A DNA stretch of 64,000 nucleotides, from positions 12,376-76,375 of the forward strand of contig JAYTOK010000001.1 in the NCBI GenBank assembly GCA_043747835.1, given 5' to 3'. Both the position numbers and the translations under genes were made by a program. The notes under the pieces are model-generated. The model made no database searches, was not told the DNA's origin, and was given only the letters and a program-made list of their open reading frames with translations. Positions within the stretch are counted from its first letter, which is position 1. Every line of letters begins with the position of its first letter. Below are positions 16,718 through 28,091 of the stretch, piece by piece. The stretch is from CADEED01 sp043747835. Lineage in GTDB: Bacteria; Pseudomonadota; Gammaproteobacteria; Steroidobacterales; Steroidobacteraceae.

Positions 16718-16794
16718 TGGTAGCGGGGGCAGGATTTGAACCTGCGACCTTCGGGTTATGAGCCCGACGAGCTGCCAGACTGCTCCACCCCGCA
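16718..16794 (-). tRNA. initiator tRNA-fMet (CAU), CCA encoded
   Basis: 77 nt with the full cloverleaf. The anticodon loop is CTCATAA on a stem with three consecutive G-C pairs (GGG/CCC), and position 11-24 is A-U: both are initiator hallmarks. The T arm is GCAGG-TTCAAAT-CCTGC and the 3' CCA is encoded. The acceptor end reads U1 opposite U72, so the required non-pair at 1-72 is present but as U-U rather than the C-A of E. coli. It lies downstream of nuoN. Confidence 0.95.
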
Positions 16795-16800
16795 ACCGTT

Positions 16801-16838
16801 CCCCTCTTCAAGGGGCGCGCATTCTCATCGATGCGCGC
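16801..16838. repeat. two adjacent hairpins between nuoN and tRNA-fMet
   Basis: CCCCT/AGGGG (16801-16815) and the perfect 8-bp GCGCGCAT/ATGCGCGC (16815-16838) lie end to end. Neither has a T-run on the minus strand. They may mark the 3' end of the nuo mRNA or a processing site ahead of the tRNA. Confidence 0.45.
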
Positions 16839-16866
16839 GGGCTTTGCAAACCCTCAGTCGAAAGAA

Positions 16867-18315
16867 TTACCCGATCACGCGCGCGCAGAGCTGAATCAAC
16901 GCGTTGGGCGCGATTCCGAGCGCCAGCACCGCCAAACCATTGAGCGCCAGCACCGCCCTCACCCCGACATTCCCCGACTGACCCGCCGGCAGCTCGCTCG
17001 GCGCATCGAAATACATGAGCTTCACGACGCGCAGGTAATAGAACACGCCGATCACCGACACGCCCGCGCCGATCAGGATCAGCCAGTAGTGCCCGCTCAA
17101 CCACAACGCCTGGAAGATCGTGAACTTCGCCCAGAACCCGATGAACGGCGGAATGCCGGCCGTCGAGAACATGAGGAACATCATGATTAGCGCGAGCAGC
17201 GGATCGCGCTTGTGCAGTCCCTTGAACTGATCGAGGTCTTCCGCTTCGAAGCCCGCGCGCGACGCGAGCACGAGCACGCCGAACGAGCCGAGCGTCATCA
17301 ACACGTACGCGACGGTGTAGTACAGCGCGGCCTCGTAGCCCGCCTCGGTGCCCGCGACGAAGCCGAGCAGGATGAAGCCGACGTTGCCGATGGCCGAGTA
17401 CGCGAGCATGCGCTTCAGATTCGTCTGCGCGATCGCGATGATGTTGCCGAGCGCCATCGACAGGACGGCGAGCGGCGCGAGCATGTCCTGCCACGCATCG
17501 CCGACGCTGCCCATGCCGTGGGCCAGCAATCTGAACGCAAGCGCGAACGACGCGATCTTCGGCACCGTCGACAGGAACAGCGTCACGCCGGTGGGCGCGC
17601 CGGTGTACACGTCGGGCACCCACATGTGGAACGGCACCGCGCCGAACTTGAACGCGACGGCGACGACGAGGAACACGAGCCCGAGGATCACCCCGAGACT
17701 CGGCTCGCCCGTCGCGATCGCGGCGAGATCGTCGAGCTTGAGCGTGCCGGTCAGTCCGTAGATCAACGACATGCCGTACAGCATGATTCCCGACGCGATC
17801 GCGCCGAGCAGGAAGTACTTCATCGCGGACTCGGCCGAGGTGCCGTTCTCGCGATCGAACGCGACCATCGCGTACAGCGAGAGCGACATGAGCTCGACGC
17901 CGATGTAGACGGTCAGCAGGCTGTTCGCGGACACGAGCACGAAGACGCCGAGCAGCGAGGTCAGCGAAAGCACGTAGTACTCGCCGCGCATCATGCCGCG
18001 CCGGTCGAGGTACTCGCGCGAATAAAGCAACGCGAGCGCGATCGTCAGGAAGCCGAAGAGCTTCAGCATGACGGCGAGCGGATCCGCGACGTAGCTGTCG
18101 CCGAACAGCAGGATGCGTTCGCTGACGTTGCCGAACTGGAACGTGACGAGCGCGCCGACGGCGAGCAGCACGAGCGTGAACGTCGGCGCGACGTGCTTGC
18201 GCTTCTCGCCCGCGAACACGTCGACGAGCAGCAGCAGGCAGATCGCGCTGGTGAGATAGATCTCGGGTAACGCCGGCTGCAGGCTCGCCCAGGTGAAAGG
18301 CGTCATTTCATTCAT
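16867..18315 (-). CDS. nuoN: NADH-quinone oxidoreductase subunit N
   Basis: Antiporter-like proton-pumping membrane subunit of complex I. 482 residues from ATG 18315, whose ATGA overlaps the nuoM stop; the upstream extension to 18396 overlaps nuoM and is rejected. About 14 hydrophobic segments. Conserved stretches include LTVYIGVELMSLSLYAMVAF, with the pump Glu in GVELMS, the Lys in AVAFKFGAVPFHMWVPDVY, and LKRMLAYSAIGNVGF. Last gene of the nuo operon. Confidence 0.97.
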   Translation of the reverse strand: MNEMTPFTWASLQPALPEIYLTSAICLLLLVDVFAGEKRKHVAPTFTLVLLAVGALVTFQFGNVSERILLFGDSYVADPLAVMLKLFGFLTIALALLYSREYLDRRGMMRGEYYVLSLTSLLGVFVLVSANSLLTVYIGVELMSLSLYAMVAFDRENGTSAESAMKYFLLGAIASGIMLYGMSLIYGLTGTLKLDDLAAIATGEPSLGVILGLVFLVVAVAFKFGAVPFHMWVPDVYTGAPTGVTLFLSTVPKIASFALAFRLLAHGMGSVGDAWQDMLAPLAVLSMALGNIIAIAQTNLKRMLAYSAIGNVGFILLGFVAGTEAGYEAALYYTVAYVLMTLGSFGVLVLASRAGFEAEDLDQFKGLHKRDPLLALIMMFLMFSTAGIPPFIGFWAKFTIFQALWLSGHYWLILIGAGVSVIGVFYYLRVVKLMYFDAPSELPAGQSGNVGVRAVLALNGLAVLALGIAPNALIQLCARVIG

Positions 18316-19829
18316 AGCGGCAACTTGCTCGCGGCGATCTGCTGGACGAGATGCTGCGTGGTCGCCTGCAACACCTCGGTAATAGGCGCGGGCCACAGAC
18401 CCATCGCAAGAACGCCGATCGCGAGCACGCCCAGAATGGCGAACTCACGCGCATTGAGGTCCTTGAGCTCCGCGACATGGTGGTTAGCCACCTCGCCGAA
18501 GATCACGCGCTTCACGAGCCACAACGTGTACGCGGCGCCGAGGATCAGCGTGACCGCCGCCAGGAACGCGTACCAGAAGTTCGCGTGGAACGCGGCGATG
18601 ATGACCATGAACTCGCCGACGAAACCGGAGGTGCCCGGCAGGCCTGCGTTCGCGAGCGAGAACAGCACCATGAACGCGGCGAACTTGGGCATGGTGTTGA
18701 CGACGCCGCCGTACGCGCTGATCTCGCGCGAATGCACGCGGTCGTACATCACGCCGACGCAGAGGAACATCGCGCCCGAGATCAGGCCGTGCGAGAGCAT
18801 CTGGATCATCGCGCCGTCGATGCCGAGCTGCGCGCCCTGCAGTCGTTCGGTGTTGCCGACGATGTCGTACACGAGGAACGAACCCAACGTGACGAAGCCC
18901 ATGTGCGCGATCGACGAATACGCGATCAGCTTCTTCATGTCCGTCTGCACGAGCGCGACGAATCCGATGTAGACGACCGCGATCAGCGAGAGGCCGATCA
19001 GCAGCCAGTCGAGCTCACGCGCGGCATCCGGCGTGATCGGCAGACTGAAACGCAGGAAGCCGTAGCCGCCCATCTTCAACATGATCGCGGCCAGCACGAC
19101 GGAGCCGCCGGTGGGCGCTTCGACGTGCGCGTCCGGCAACCATGTGTGCACCGGCACCATCGGAATCTTCACGGCGAACGCGAGAAGAAACGCGATGAAG
19201 ATCCAGTACTGCTCTTTCGCGGTCAGCGGCAGGTTGTGGAGCGCCGCGATGCTGAAGTCGCCGGTCTTCATGACCATGTAGATCAGCGCGACGAGCATGA
19301 ACACGGAGCCCAGGAATGTGTACAGGAAGAACTTGATCGTGGCGTACACGCGCCGCGGTCCGCCCCACACGCCGATGATGAGGAACATCGGGATGAGCAT
19401 CGCTTCCCAGAAGAAATAGAACAGCAGGCCGTCGACGGCGGAGAACACGCCGACCATGAGGCCTTCCATGATGAGGAACGCGGCGAAGTACTGCGCCGGG
19501 CGTTGCTCGATCACGGTCCACGCGGCGGCGACCACCGGAATCGTGATGAACGTGGTCAGCAGGATCAGCGGCATCGAGATGCCGTCGACACCCAGGTAGT
19601 AAGTCGAGTGGAACGCGGGGATCCAGGGCAACTGTTCGACGAACTGGAACGCGGCGGTGTCGAGCTGGAAATGCGTGTAGAGCGGGATCGAGAACACGAA
19701 CGCCGCCAGCGCGACGGCGAGCGCGACCCAGCGGCCGATCTTGATGCCGCGATCGCCGAGCGCGAGAACGACGAGACCGCCGGCGATCGGCAGCCAGGTC
19801 AGGAACGAAAGAATGGGGAAGCCCTGCAT
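18312..19829 (-). CDS. nuoM: NADH-quinone oxidoreductase subunit M
   Basis: Proton-pumping antiporter-like subunit, 505 residues and about 14 membrane helices. Key segments are LFYFFWEAMLIPMFLIIGVWGG with the conserved Glu, FAVKIPMVPVHTWLPDAHVEAPT with the Lys, MKKLIAYSSIAHMGFVTLG and NAGLPGTSGFVGEFMV. It begins 13 nt after nuoL ends and overlaps nuoN by 4 nt. Confidence 0.97.
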   Translation of the reverse strand: MQGFPILSFLTWLPIAGGLVVLALGDRGIKIGRWVALAVALAAFVFSIPLYTHFQLDTAAFQFVEQLPWIPAFHSTYYLGVDGISMPLILLTTFITIPVVAAAWTVIEQRPAQYFAAFLIMEGLMVGVFSAVDGLLFYFFWEAMLIPMFLIIGVWGGPRRVYATIKFFLYTFLGSVFMLVALIYMVMKTGDFSIAALHNLPLTAKEQYWIFIAFLLAFAVKIPMVPVHTWLPDAHVEAPTGGSVVLAAIMLKMGGYGFLRFSLPITPDAARELDWLLIGLSLIAVVYIGFVALVQTDMKKLIAYSSIAHMGFVTLGSFLVYDIVGNTERLQGAQLGIDGAMIQMLSHGLISGAMFLCVGVMYDRVHSREISAYGGVVNTMPKFAAFMVLFSLANAGLPGTSGFVGEFMVIIAAFHANFWYAFLAAVTLILGAAYTLWLVKRVIFGEVANHHVAELKDLNAREFAILGVLAIGVLAMGLWPAPITEVLQATTQHLVQQIAASKLPL

Positions 19830-19842
19830 GTGTTCTCGTTGT

Positions 19843-21993
19843 TCAGTGCTGGAGCGTCACGAACCAGCCGAGCATCGCCACCAGGCCGATGATCATCCAG
19901 AACGCGTAGGAGTAGAGGAAGCCGCTCTGCACGCGGCGCGCGACACCGGCGAACCAGCCGATGAAGTTCGCCGAGCCGTCGATGATCGTGGTGTCGATGA
20001 TCGCGCCGTCGCCGCCCTTCCAGAAAATCTTGCCTAACAAGCGGCTGCCGGCGGCGAGCACGTTCTCGTTGAACCAGTCGAAGCCGTACTTGTGCTCGAG
20101 GATCCAGCGCAGCGGCTTGAGTTTCGAGTCGATGAGGCCGGGGAGCTCGGGCTTGTAGATGTAGAGCACAAAGGCGCTCGAAACACCCAACGCCATCAGC
20201 CAGAACACGGGATTCGCGAGAAAGTGCAGGCCGAAGTGCCACCAGTTGCCGACGGTGTGGCCGATCTCTTCGATCACGCCGGCGTTGTGTTCGCTGTAGA
20301 CGATGGAGTTGCCGAAGCCACCGTCGAACAGCAGATGCTTGAACGTCATCGCACCGATGAAGATCGACGGAATCGCCAGAGCGATGAGCGGACCGACCAT
20401 GTCCCAGCGCTCCTTGAGCGGCGGTCCACCGTGGTGGCCGTGGCCATGGTCGTCGTGCGATGCATGCGCGTCGTGGGCATGCGCATGATCGCCGTGCGCG
20501 GCATGCGCTGCGGAGGTCGCGTGCGAGTCGTGGCCTTCGCCGTTGTGAGCGACTTCAGCATGGGCGTCGGGCGCGGCGCTCTCTTCCCAGCGCGGCTTGC
20601 CATGGAACGTCATGAACAGCAGGCGGAACGAGTAGAACGCCGTCACGAACACGCCGATCATCACGCACCAGAACGCGTAGGTCGCAACCCAGTTGTCCGG
20701 CTGCAGGTGATGCTGGTGCTTCACGGCATCGATGATCAGGTCCTTCGAGTAGTAACCCGAAAAGAACGGAAAGCCGATCAGCGCGAGCGTGCCGATCCAG
20801 CACGTGATCGCGGTGATCTTCATGTGCTTGAACAGTCCACCCATCTTCCGCATGTCCTGCTCGTGATGCATGCAGATGATCACGGAGCCCGCGGCAAGGA
20901 ACAACAGCGCCTTGAAGAACGCATGCGTCATCAGGTGGAAGATGCCGAAGCCGTACGCGGACGCGCCGAGCGCGACGGTCATGTAACCCAACTGCGAGAG
21001 TGTCGAATACGCGACGACCCGCTTGATGTCGTTACTGATGATGCCGAGAAAGCCCATGAACAGCGCCGTTGTCGCACCAATGAACAGCACGAAGTTCAGC
21101 GCATCGTGCGACAGCTCGAACAGCGGCGACATGCGCGCGACCATGAAGATGCCCGCAGTCACCATCGTGGCCGCGTGGATCAACGCCGAGATCGGCGTCG
21201 GGCCTTCCATCGAATCCGGCAGCCAGACGTGCAGCGGCACCTGCGCGGACTTGCCCATCGCGCCGATGAAGAGGCACACGCAGATCAACGTCATCGCGTT
21301 CACGCCGTCGGTGCCGGGCAGCGGGAAAGTCATCTCGGCGATGCGCGCCGCGACGCCGAACGTGTCGCCGTAGTCGAGCGTCGCGCTGCCGAGCTGGCTC
21401 GTGCAGTAGACGACGCCCGCGATACCCAGCACGAAGCCGAAATCGCCGACGCGATTGACGATGAACGCCTTCATGTTCGCGAAGATCGCGCTCGGGCGCT
21501 TGAACCAGAAGCCGATGAGCAGATAGCTCACGACGCCGACCGCTTCCCAGCCGAAGAACAGCTGCATGAAGTTGTTGGACATCACGAGCATCAGCATCGA
21601 GAACGTGAACAGCGAGATGTAGCTGAAGAACCGGTTGTAGCCCGGGTCGTCGTGCATGTAGCCGATCGTGTAGACGTGCACGCACAGCGATACGAACGTC
21701 ACGACGACCATCATGAGCGCGGTCAACTGGTCGACGAGGAAGCCGACTTCCATGTTGATGCCGTCGCTGACGAGCCATTGGTAGACCGTCGCGTCGTATG
21801 TTGCGGCGCCATCCAGGAAGATGGCCTTCGCGACGATGGCCGACAGCACGAGGGAAACGCCGACGCCCGCGATCGTCACCGTGTGCGCGACGGCTCTCGG
21901 TAACACACGGCAGAACAATCCCGCGATCATCGCCGCGAAGAGCGGCGCGAGCGGGATGGCGAGCAACAGGTTCGGGTTGAGGGTTTGGTTCAC
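19843..21993 (-). CDS. nuoL: NADH-quinone oxidoreductase subunit L with His-rich loop
   Basis: Largest proton-pumping subunit, carrying the long lateral helix. 716 residues, longer than the 613 of E. coli. Start GTG 21993, 4 nt after the nuoK stop. Antiporter core: MLVMSNNFMQLFFGWEAVGV, MGKSAQVPLHVWLPDSMEGPTPISALIHAATMVTAG, IKRVVAYSTLSQLGYM. Between two C-terminal helices, at about 474-520, lies a hydrophilic insert with about 15 His, rich in HAHAHDAH-like motifs. The lateral helix and final membrane segment follow. Confidence 0.96.
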   Translation of the reverse strand: MNQTLNPNLLLAIPLAPLFAAMIAGLFCRVLPRAVAHTVTIAGVGVSLVLSAIVAKAIFLDGAATYDATVYQWLVSDGINMEVGFLVDQLTALMMVVVTFVSLCVHVYTIGYMHDDPGYNRFFSYISLFTFSMLMLVMSNNFMQLFFGWEAVGVVSYLLIGFWFKRPSAIFANMKAFIVNRVGDFGFVLGIAGVVYCTSQLGSATLDYGDTFGVAARIAEMTFPLPGTDGVNAMTLICVCLFIGAMGKSAQVPLHVWLPDSMEGPTPISALIHAATMVTAGIFMVARMSPLFELSHDALNFVLFIGATTALFMGFLGIISNDIKRVVAYSTLSQLGYMTVALGASAYGFGIFHLMTHAFFKALLFLAAGSVIICMHHEQDMRKMGGLFKHMKITAITCWIGTLALIGFPFFSGYYSKDLIIDAVKHQHHLQPDNWVATYAFWCVMIGVFVTAFYSFRLLFMTFHGKPRWEESAAPDAHAEVAHNGEGHDSHATSAAHAAHGDHAHAHDAHASHDDHGHGHHGGPPLKERWDMVGPLIALAIPSIFIGAMTFKHLLFDGGFGNSIVYSEHNAGVIEEIGHTVGNWWHFGLHFLANPVFWLMALGVSSAFVLYIYKPELPGLIDSKLKPLRWILEHKYGFDWFNENVLAAGSRLLGKIFWKGGDGAIIDTTIIDGSANFIGWFAGVARRVQSGFLYSYAFWMIIGLVAMLGWFVTLQH

Positions 21994-21997
21994 GCCA

Positions 21998-22303
21998 TCA
22001 GCCTTTCAAGGTGCTCATGTCTTCGACATTGATGCTGCGGCGTTCGCGGAACAGCACGACGAGGATCGCGAGGCCGATCGCGGATTCCGCGGCGGCGACG
22101 GTCAGCACGAAGAACACGAAAATCTGTCCGTCGATGTCGTTGAGGTAGCGCGAGAACGCGACGAAGTTGAAGTTCACCGCGAGCAGCAGCAACTCGACGC
22201 ACATCAGCAACAGGATCAGGTTTTTGCGGTTGATGAACATGCCGGCGACCGAGATCGCGAACAGCACGCCGGAGAGCACCAACACCCAGTTGAGCTGGAT
22301 CAT
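21998..22303 (-). CDS. nuoK: NADH-quinone oxidoreductase subunit K
   Basis: Small membrane subunit of the E-channel region, 101 residues with three helices. Conserved Glu in LMCVELLLLAVN and in AAAESAIGLAILV. The ATG overlaps the nuoJ TGA; the wide open frame to 22804 is only the shadow of nuoJ. Confidence 0.97.
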   Translation of the reverse strand: MIQLNWVLVLSGVLFAISVAGMFINRKNLILLLMCVELLLLAVNFNFVAFSRYLNDIDGQIFVFFVLTVAAAESAIGLAILVVLFRERRSINVEDMSTLKG

Positions 22304-22911
22304 GACCGCGGCTCCTTGGGTTCTGACGGCATCTTCACGAGGCGCACGCGGTCCTGGCTGCGCACGGCCACCTGCGCGGACACGTCCTGCTGCTTCAAGT
22401 TCGGTCGCTTGCGCATCGTCAGCGAGATCGCGGCGACGATGGCGATGAGCAGCAGCACGGCCGCGAGCTCGAACGGGTACACAAATTCCGTGTAGAGCAC
22501 TTTGCCGAGCTCGGCGGTATTGCTGTAGTCGGCGGGCAGCGGCGTCGCGCCGGTTGTCACGTCCAATCCGAGGCTGCGCGACCAGACGACGCTCACGATT
22601 TCGAACACCACGACGCCCGCGACGACGCCGCCGAGCAGCGCGTATCGCGTGACGCGCGCGCGCACTTCTTCGATGTTGATGTCGAGCATCATGACGACGA
22701 ACAGGAACAGCACCATGACGGCGCCGACATAGACCAGGATCAGCACGACGGCCAGGAATTCGGCTTCCATGAGCAGCCAGATGGCCGCGCTCGTGAAAAA
22801 ACACAGCACGAGCAGCAACGCCGCGTGCACCGGATTCTTCACGAGAATCATGGTGAGCGCCGACACCGCGAGGATCGCGGCAAACACCCAGAACAGGACT
22901 TCTACGAACAC
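22300..22911 (-). CDS. nuoJ: NADH-quinone oxidoreductase subunit J
   Basis: Membrane subunit next to the quinone channel, 203 residues with five helices. Start GTG 22911 with AGGGG 7 nt upstream; the open frame further upstream is out of frame with nuoI and not protein-like. Diagnostic segments are MILVKNPVHAALLLVLCFF and AVVLILVYVGAVMVLFLFVVMML. A charged tail ends EPKEPRS. The intergenic gap before it contains the short repeat TAGATAGATAG. Confidence 0.96.
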   Translation of the reverse strand: MFVEVLFWVFAAILAVSALTMILVKNPVHAALLLVLCFFTSAAIWLLMEAEFLAVVLILVYVGAVMVLFLFVVMMLDINIEEVRARVTRYALLGGVVAGVVVFEIVSVVWSRSLGLDVTTGATPLPADYSNTAELGKVLYTEFVYPFELAAVLLLIAIVAAISLTMRKRPNLKQQDVSAQVAVRSQDRVRLVKMPSEPKEPRS

Positions 22912-22928
22912 TCCCCGGCCCCTTCTAT

Positions 22929-23408
22929 CTATCTGTACGCCGCGTCGGCGGCCTTGTCGGCACTGATCAACGCGTCGTAGCGCTCGCCCACGGCGAGCAG
23001 TTTGTCCTTCGTCATGATGTTCTCGCCGCGATGCTCCATGTGGTACTCGTGGATGCGCGTCTCGACGATCGCATCGACCGGGCAGGCTTCCTCGCAGAAG
23101 CCGCAGTAGATGCACTTGAACAGGTCGATGTCGTAGCGAGTCGTGCGGCGCGTGCCGTCGTTCGCGACGTCGGATTCGATCGTGATGGCGAGCGCGGGGC
23201 ACACGGCCTCGCAGAGCTTGCAGGCGATGCAGCGCTCTTCGCCGTTCGGGTAACGGCGCAGCGCGTGCAATCCGCGGAAGCGCGGCGACTGCGGAGTCTT
23301 CTCTTCCGGGTAGTTGATCGTGACTTTCGGCATCCAGAATTTCTTCCAGGTGAGCCACAGACCGCCGAGCAGTTCGGTGAGGAAGAATGTCTTGAAGAGG
23401 TTACGCAT
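22929..23408 (-). CDS. nuoI: NADH-quinone oxidoreductase subunit I
   Basis: Peripheral-arm ferredoxin-like subunit holding clusters N6a and N6b. 159 residues with both eight-Cys motifs, CIACKLCEAVCP and CIYCGFCEEACP. An amphipathic N-terminal helix anchors it to the membrane arm. Its ATG abuts the nuoH stop without a gap. Confidence 0.98.
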   Translation of the reverse strand: MRNLFKTFFLTELLGGLWLTWKKFWMPKVTINYPEEKTPQSPRFRGLHALRRYPNGEERCIACKLCEAVCPALAITIESDVANDGTRRTTRYDIDLFKCIYCGFCEEACPVDAIVETRIHEYHMEHRGENIMTKDKLLAVGERYDALISADKAADAAYR

Positions 23409-24527
23409 TTAACTCACCACCGCTTTCCAGGGTCCGACCTTGAGATACACCATCACGCCCTCGACGAAGATCCAGACGATGGTCACCGGAATGAGGATCT
23501 TCCAGCCGAGACGCATGATCTGGTCGTACCGATAGCGAGGAAACGTGGCGCGGAACCAGAGGAACAGGAACAAGATCAGGAAGATCTTAAGAAACAGCCA
23601 GTGAAAGCCATCGCTGAAGATGTACGCGAGCACCGGACCAAGCACGGGCACTGACGTCCGCACCGCCTCGATGTCGAAGAAACTGCTGAACGGACTGAGC
23701 CATCCGCCCCAGAAAAAGATCGCGGTGAGGGCCGAGATCAGAATCATGTTCGCGTATTCGGCGAGGAAGAACAGCGCGAACGCGATGCCCGAATACTCGA
23801 CATGGAAGCCCGCGACGATTTCCGACTCGCCTTCCGCCACGTCGAACGGCGCGCGGTTCGTTTCGGCGACGCCCGAGATGAAATACACGATGAACAGCGG
23901 GAACAACCAGGTCCAGTTCCAGGTGAACCAACCGCCGCGCTGCTGCTCGATGATGTCGCCGAGATTCAAACTACCCGCGGCCATGATGACGCCGACGAGC
24001 GCGAAGCCCATCGCGATTTCGTAAGCGACGATCTGCGCGGCGGAGCGCATCGCGCCGAGCAGCGCGTACTTCGAGTTCGAGGCCCAGCCGGCGATGATGA
24101 CGCCGTAGACGCCGACCGAGGTCAGCGCGAGAACGTAGAGCAGCCCCGCGTTGATGTCCGCGATCACGAGATTCGGATCGAGCGGGATCACGGCCCAGAT
24201 CGCGAACGCGGGGATCAACGTGATCATCGGCGCGATTCGGAACAGGACTTTGTTCGACTCCGCCGGGATGATCACTTCCTTGACCAGAAGTTTGATCACG
24301 TCCGCGAATGGCTGAAAGATGCCGGGCAGCAGGCCGAAGATGCTGCCGACGCGATTCGGCCCCTTGCGCAACTGCATCCAGCCGATGACCTTGCGCTCCC
24401 AGAGCGTCGTGAAGGCGACGCAGAGGATCAGGCCGACCGTCACGACGAGGATCCACGCCGTCGACTGAACCCAACTGATCGTCCAGGTTTCCTGGACCCA
24501 TGCGCTGAAGGAGTCGAGCGAGCTCAT
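23409..24527 (-). CDS. nuoH: NADH-quinone oxidoreductase subunit H
   Basis: Membrane subunit lining the quinone site, 372 residues with eight or nine helices. Signature pieces are ERKVIGWMQLRKGPNRVGSIFGLLPGIFQPFADVIKLL, the ETNRAPFDVAEGESEIVAGFHVEYSG loop, and FLWFRATFPRYRYDQIMRLGWK. The ATGA start overlaps the nuoG stop. Confidence 0.98.
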   Translation of the reverse strand: MSSLDSFSAWVQETWTISWVQSTAWILVVTVGLILCVAFTTLWERKVIGWMQLRKGPNRVGSIFGLLPGIFQPFADVIKLLVKEVIIPAESNKVLFRIAPMITLIPAFAIWAVIPLDPNLVIADINAGLLYVLALTSVGVYGVIIAGWASNSKYALLGAMRSAAQIVAYEIAMGFALVGVIMAAGSLNLGDIIEQQRGGWFTWNWTWLFPLFIVYFISGVAETNRAPFDVAEGESEIVAGFHVEYSGIAFALFFLAEYANMILISALTAIFFWGGWLSPFSSFFDIEAVRTSVPVLGPVLAYIFSDGFHWLFLKIFLILFLFLWFRATFPRYRYDQIMRLGWKILIPVTIVWIFVEGVMVYLKVGPWKAVVS

Positions 24528-26757
24528 GTGCCCTGGCCTCCGTAGACCACCGCGGCGCTCTTGCCTTCGCGCGTCCGCTGCAGCGAGGGCGCGCGACGCA
24601 GGACCGCGTCGATCGAATACATCGGCACGTCAACGACTCGGGCATCCAGATCCGGCGCATCGACCGCGCCGATCGTAGCTGTGTGCGAGCCTAGATAGGA
24701 CGTCGCGACGATGTCGCCGCACAGCGCGCGCAGTTCCTCGCGCACTTCTTCCGAAGATTGGTAGTCGAAGTCCGCGACCCCGGCGAGATTGCCGAGCACT
24801 CGCAGGACCTTCCAGCCCGGACGCGCTTCGCCCGGCGGCTTTGCCGCGCCCGCCACGCTCTGCCAGAGGCCTTCGAAATTCACGTACGTGCCGGAGGTCT
24901 CCGCGAACGTGGAGATCGGCAGCAGCACGTGCGCGACGGACTTCAGATTGTCGTCCGCGTACGGCGTCACCGCGACGACGAACTCCGACGTGCCGAGCGA
25001 CTTCAGCGCGTCGGCGGTCAGCCCGTCGGCCCAGGGTTCGACACCGCCGAACAACAGCGTTGCCTTGCCCGGCTGCGACAGCAGTTCGCGACCGTTCTTG
25101 CCGGCAGTGGCCGTCTTGATTCCGCCCGGCTCGCGGTGCGGCACGGCGCCCGCGAGATACGCGCCCGCCGCGTTCGCGCCTTCAGCGAGTACACCGAGCG
25201 TCGCGCCCGTCGCCTGCGCGAGTCCTGCGGCGACCGCGCGCAGGTCGGCAAACGCCGGATGGCGGATCGCAAGAGCGCCCAACCAGATCGCGCGCTTCGG
25301 ACCACTCTTCAGAGCGGCAGCAATGGCCTTGTGCGCGACGTTCGCCTGCGCGCCGGCGACCAGCGTCGCCAGGTGCTTCGGCGCCGCGGCGCCATCGAGG
25401 CAGGCGGCGTAGATGGCCGCGAGATCGTTGAGTTGTTTCGCCGGCGACGATTCGAGATACGCCGCGACGGGGAATAGATAGTCGAAGCGCGCCGGATTGA
25501 GGAAGCTGACCTTCGCACCGTTGCGACGCATGGCCGCCTTGCGCACGCGGTGCGCGAGCACCGGGGCTTCGCGCCGCAGGTTGCTGCCCACGACGAGCAG
25601 CGCATCGAGCTGATCGATCGCCGCGATCGCGAGACCGCCCAGTCCGGGCGCCGCCGGATCGGAAGCCTGGTCGCGGAAGTCCGACTGGCGGAAGCGATGG
25701 TCGATGTTCGCCGAACCGAGGGCGCGCGTGACTTTCGACAGTAGATAGAGCTCCTCGACCGAGGCCGACGGGCTCGCGAGCGTCGAAAGATCGGCGCCCG
25801 CGGCTTTCAGGCCCTTGGCGGCCGCCTCGAGCGCGACTTCCCAGCTCACCTTCTTCCACTCGCCGGCCTCGCGCAGCATGGGCGACTCGAGGCGATCGGC
25901 GCTGTACACGCCTTCATAACTGTAACGGTCGCGATCGGAGATCCACGTCTCGTTGATCGCTTCGTTCGGACGCGGCACGACGCGCATGAGTTTGCCGCGC
26001 AGCACGTGACCGAAGAGATTGGAGCCCACGCCGTCGTGCGGCGAGACCATCGCGGCCTGGGTCATCTCCCAGGAGCGCGCGCGGTAACGGAACGGCTTCG
26101 AGTTCAGCGCACCGACCGGGCACAGGTCGATGATGTTGCCCGAGAGCTCGTGCTCGACGGCACGTTCGACGTACGTGCCGATTTCCATGTTCTCGCCACG
26201 ACCCGTCGTGCCGAGTTCCTGGAGGCCCGCGATCTCCGCGGTGAACCGGACGCAACGCGTGCAGTGGATGCAGCGTGTCATGTCGGTCGACACGAGCGGC
26301 CCCAGATCCTTGTCCTTCACGACGCGCTTGCGCTCGTTGAAGCGCGCGGCATCGCGGCCAAAGCCCATCGCGAGATCCTGCAACTCGCACTCGCCGCCTT
26401 GATCGCAGATCGGGCAGTCGAGCGGGTGGTTGATGAGCAGGAATTCCATCGTCGCTTTCTGCGCGCCGATGGCCTTCGGGCTCTTCGTGAAGATTTTCAT
26501 GCCTTCGGCGATCGGAGTCGCGCAGGCCGGCAGCGGCTTCGGCGCCTTCTCGACTTCGACGAGGCACATGCGGCAATTGGCCGCGACGCTGAGCTTGTCG
26601 TGGTAACAGAAGCGCGGCACGTACGCGTTCTGCGTGTCCGTGACGTGGATGATCATCTGGCCCTTCTTGCCCTGGCAGGTCTTGCCATCGACTTCGACGT
26701 TGACGACGTCGGAAGGCGGCGCGGCGGGCGGAGGAGTCGTCACGGGAGGAACGGCGC

Positions 26758-26761
<4 letters not shown>
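24524..26761 (-). CDS. nuoG: NADH-quinone oxidoreductase subunit G
   Basis: Large iron-sulfur subunit of the NADH module. 745 residues from ATG 26761, overlapping the nuoF stop. An N-terminal [2Fe-2S] domain has C-x(11)-CRMC and a downstream PAC. The His-Cys-ligated [4Fe-4S] site is HPLDCPICDQGGEC, and CIHCTRCVRF plus DLCPVGAL complete the second cluster pair. The C-terminal half is molybdopterin-oxidoreductase-like but divergent and Ala-rich, as is usual for NuoG. No N7-type extra CxxC motif was noticed in the C-terminal half. Confidence 0.97.
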
Positions 26762-28080
<1,319 letters not shown>

Positions 28081-28091
28081 CTATCTATTCC

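Noticed and set aside
20092..21903. 603-codon plus-strand open frame
   Set aside because: Antisense to nuoL, rich in His/Arg/Glu/Asp, with no recognisable domain.
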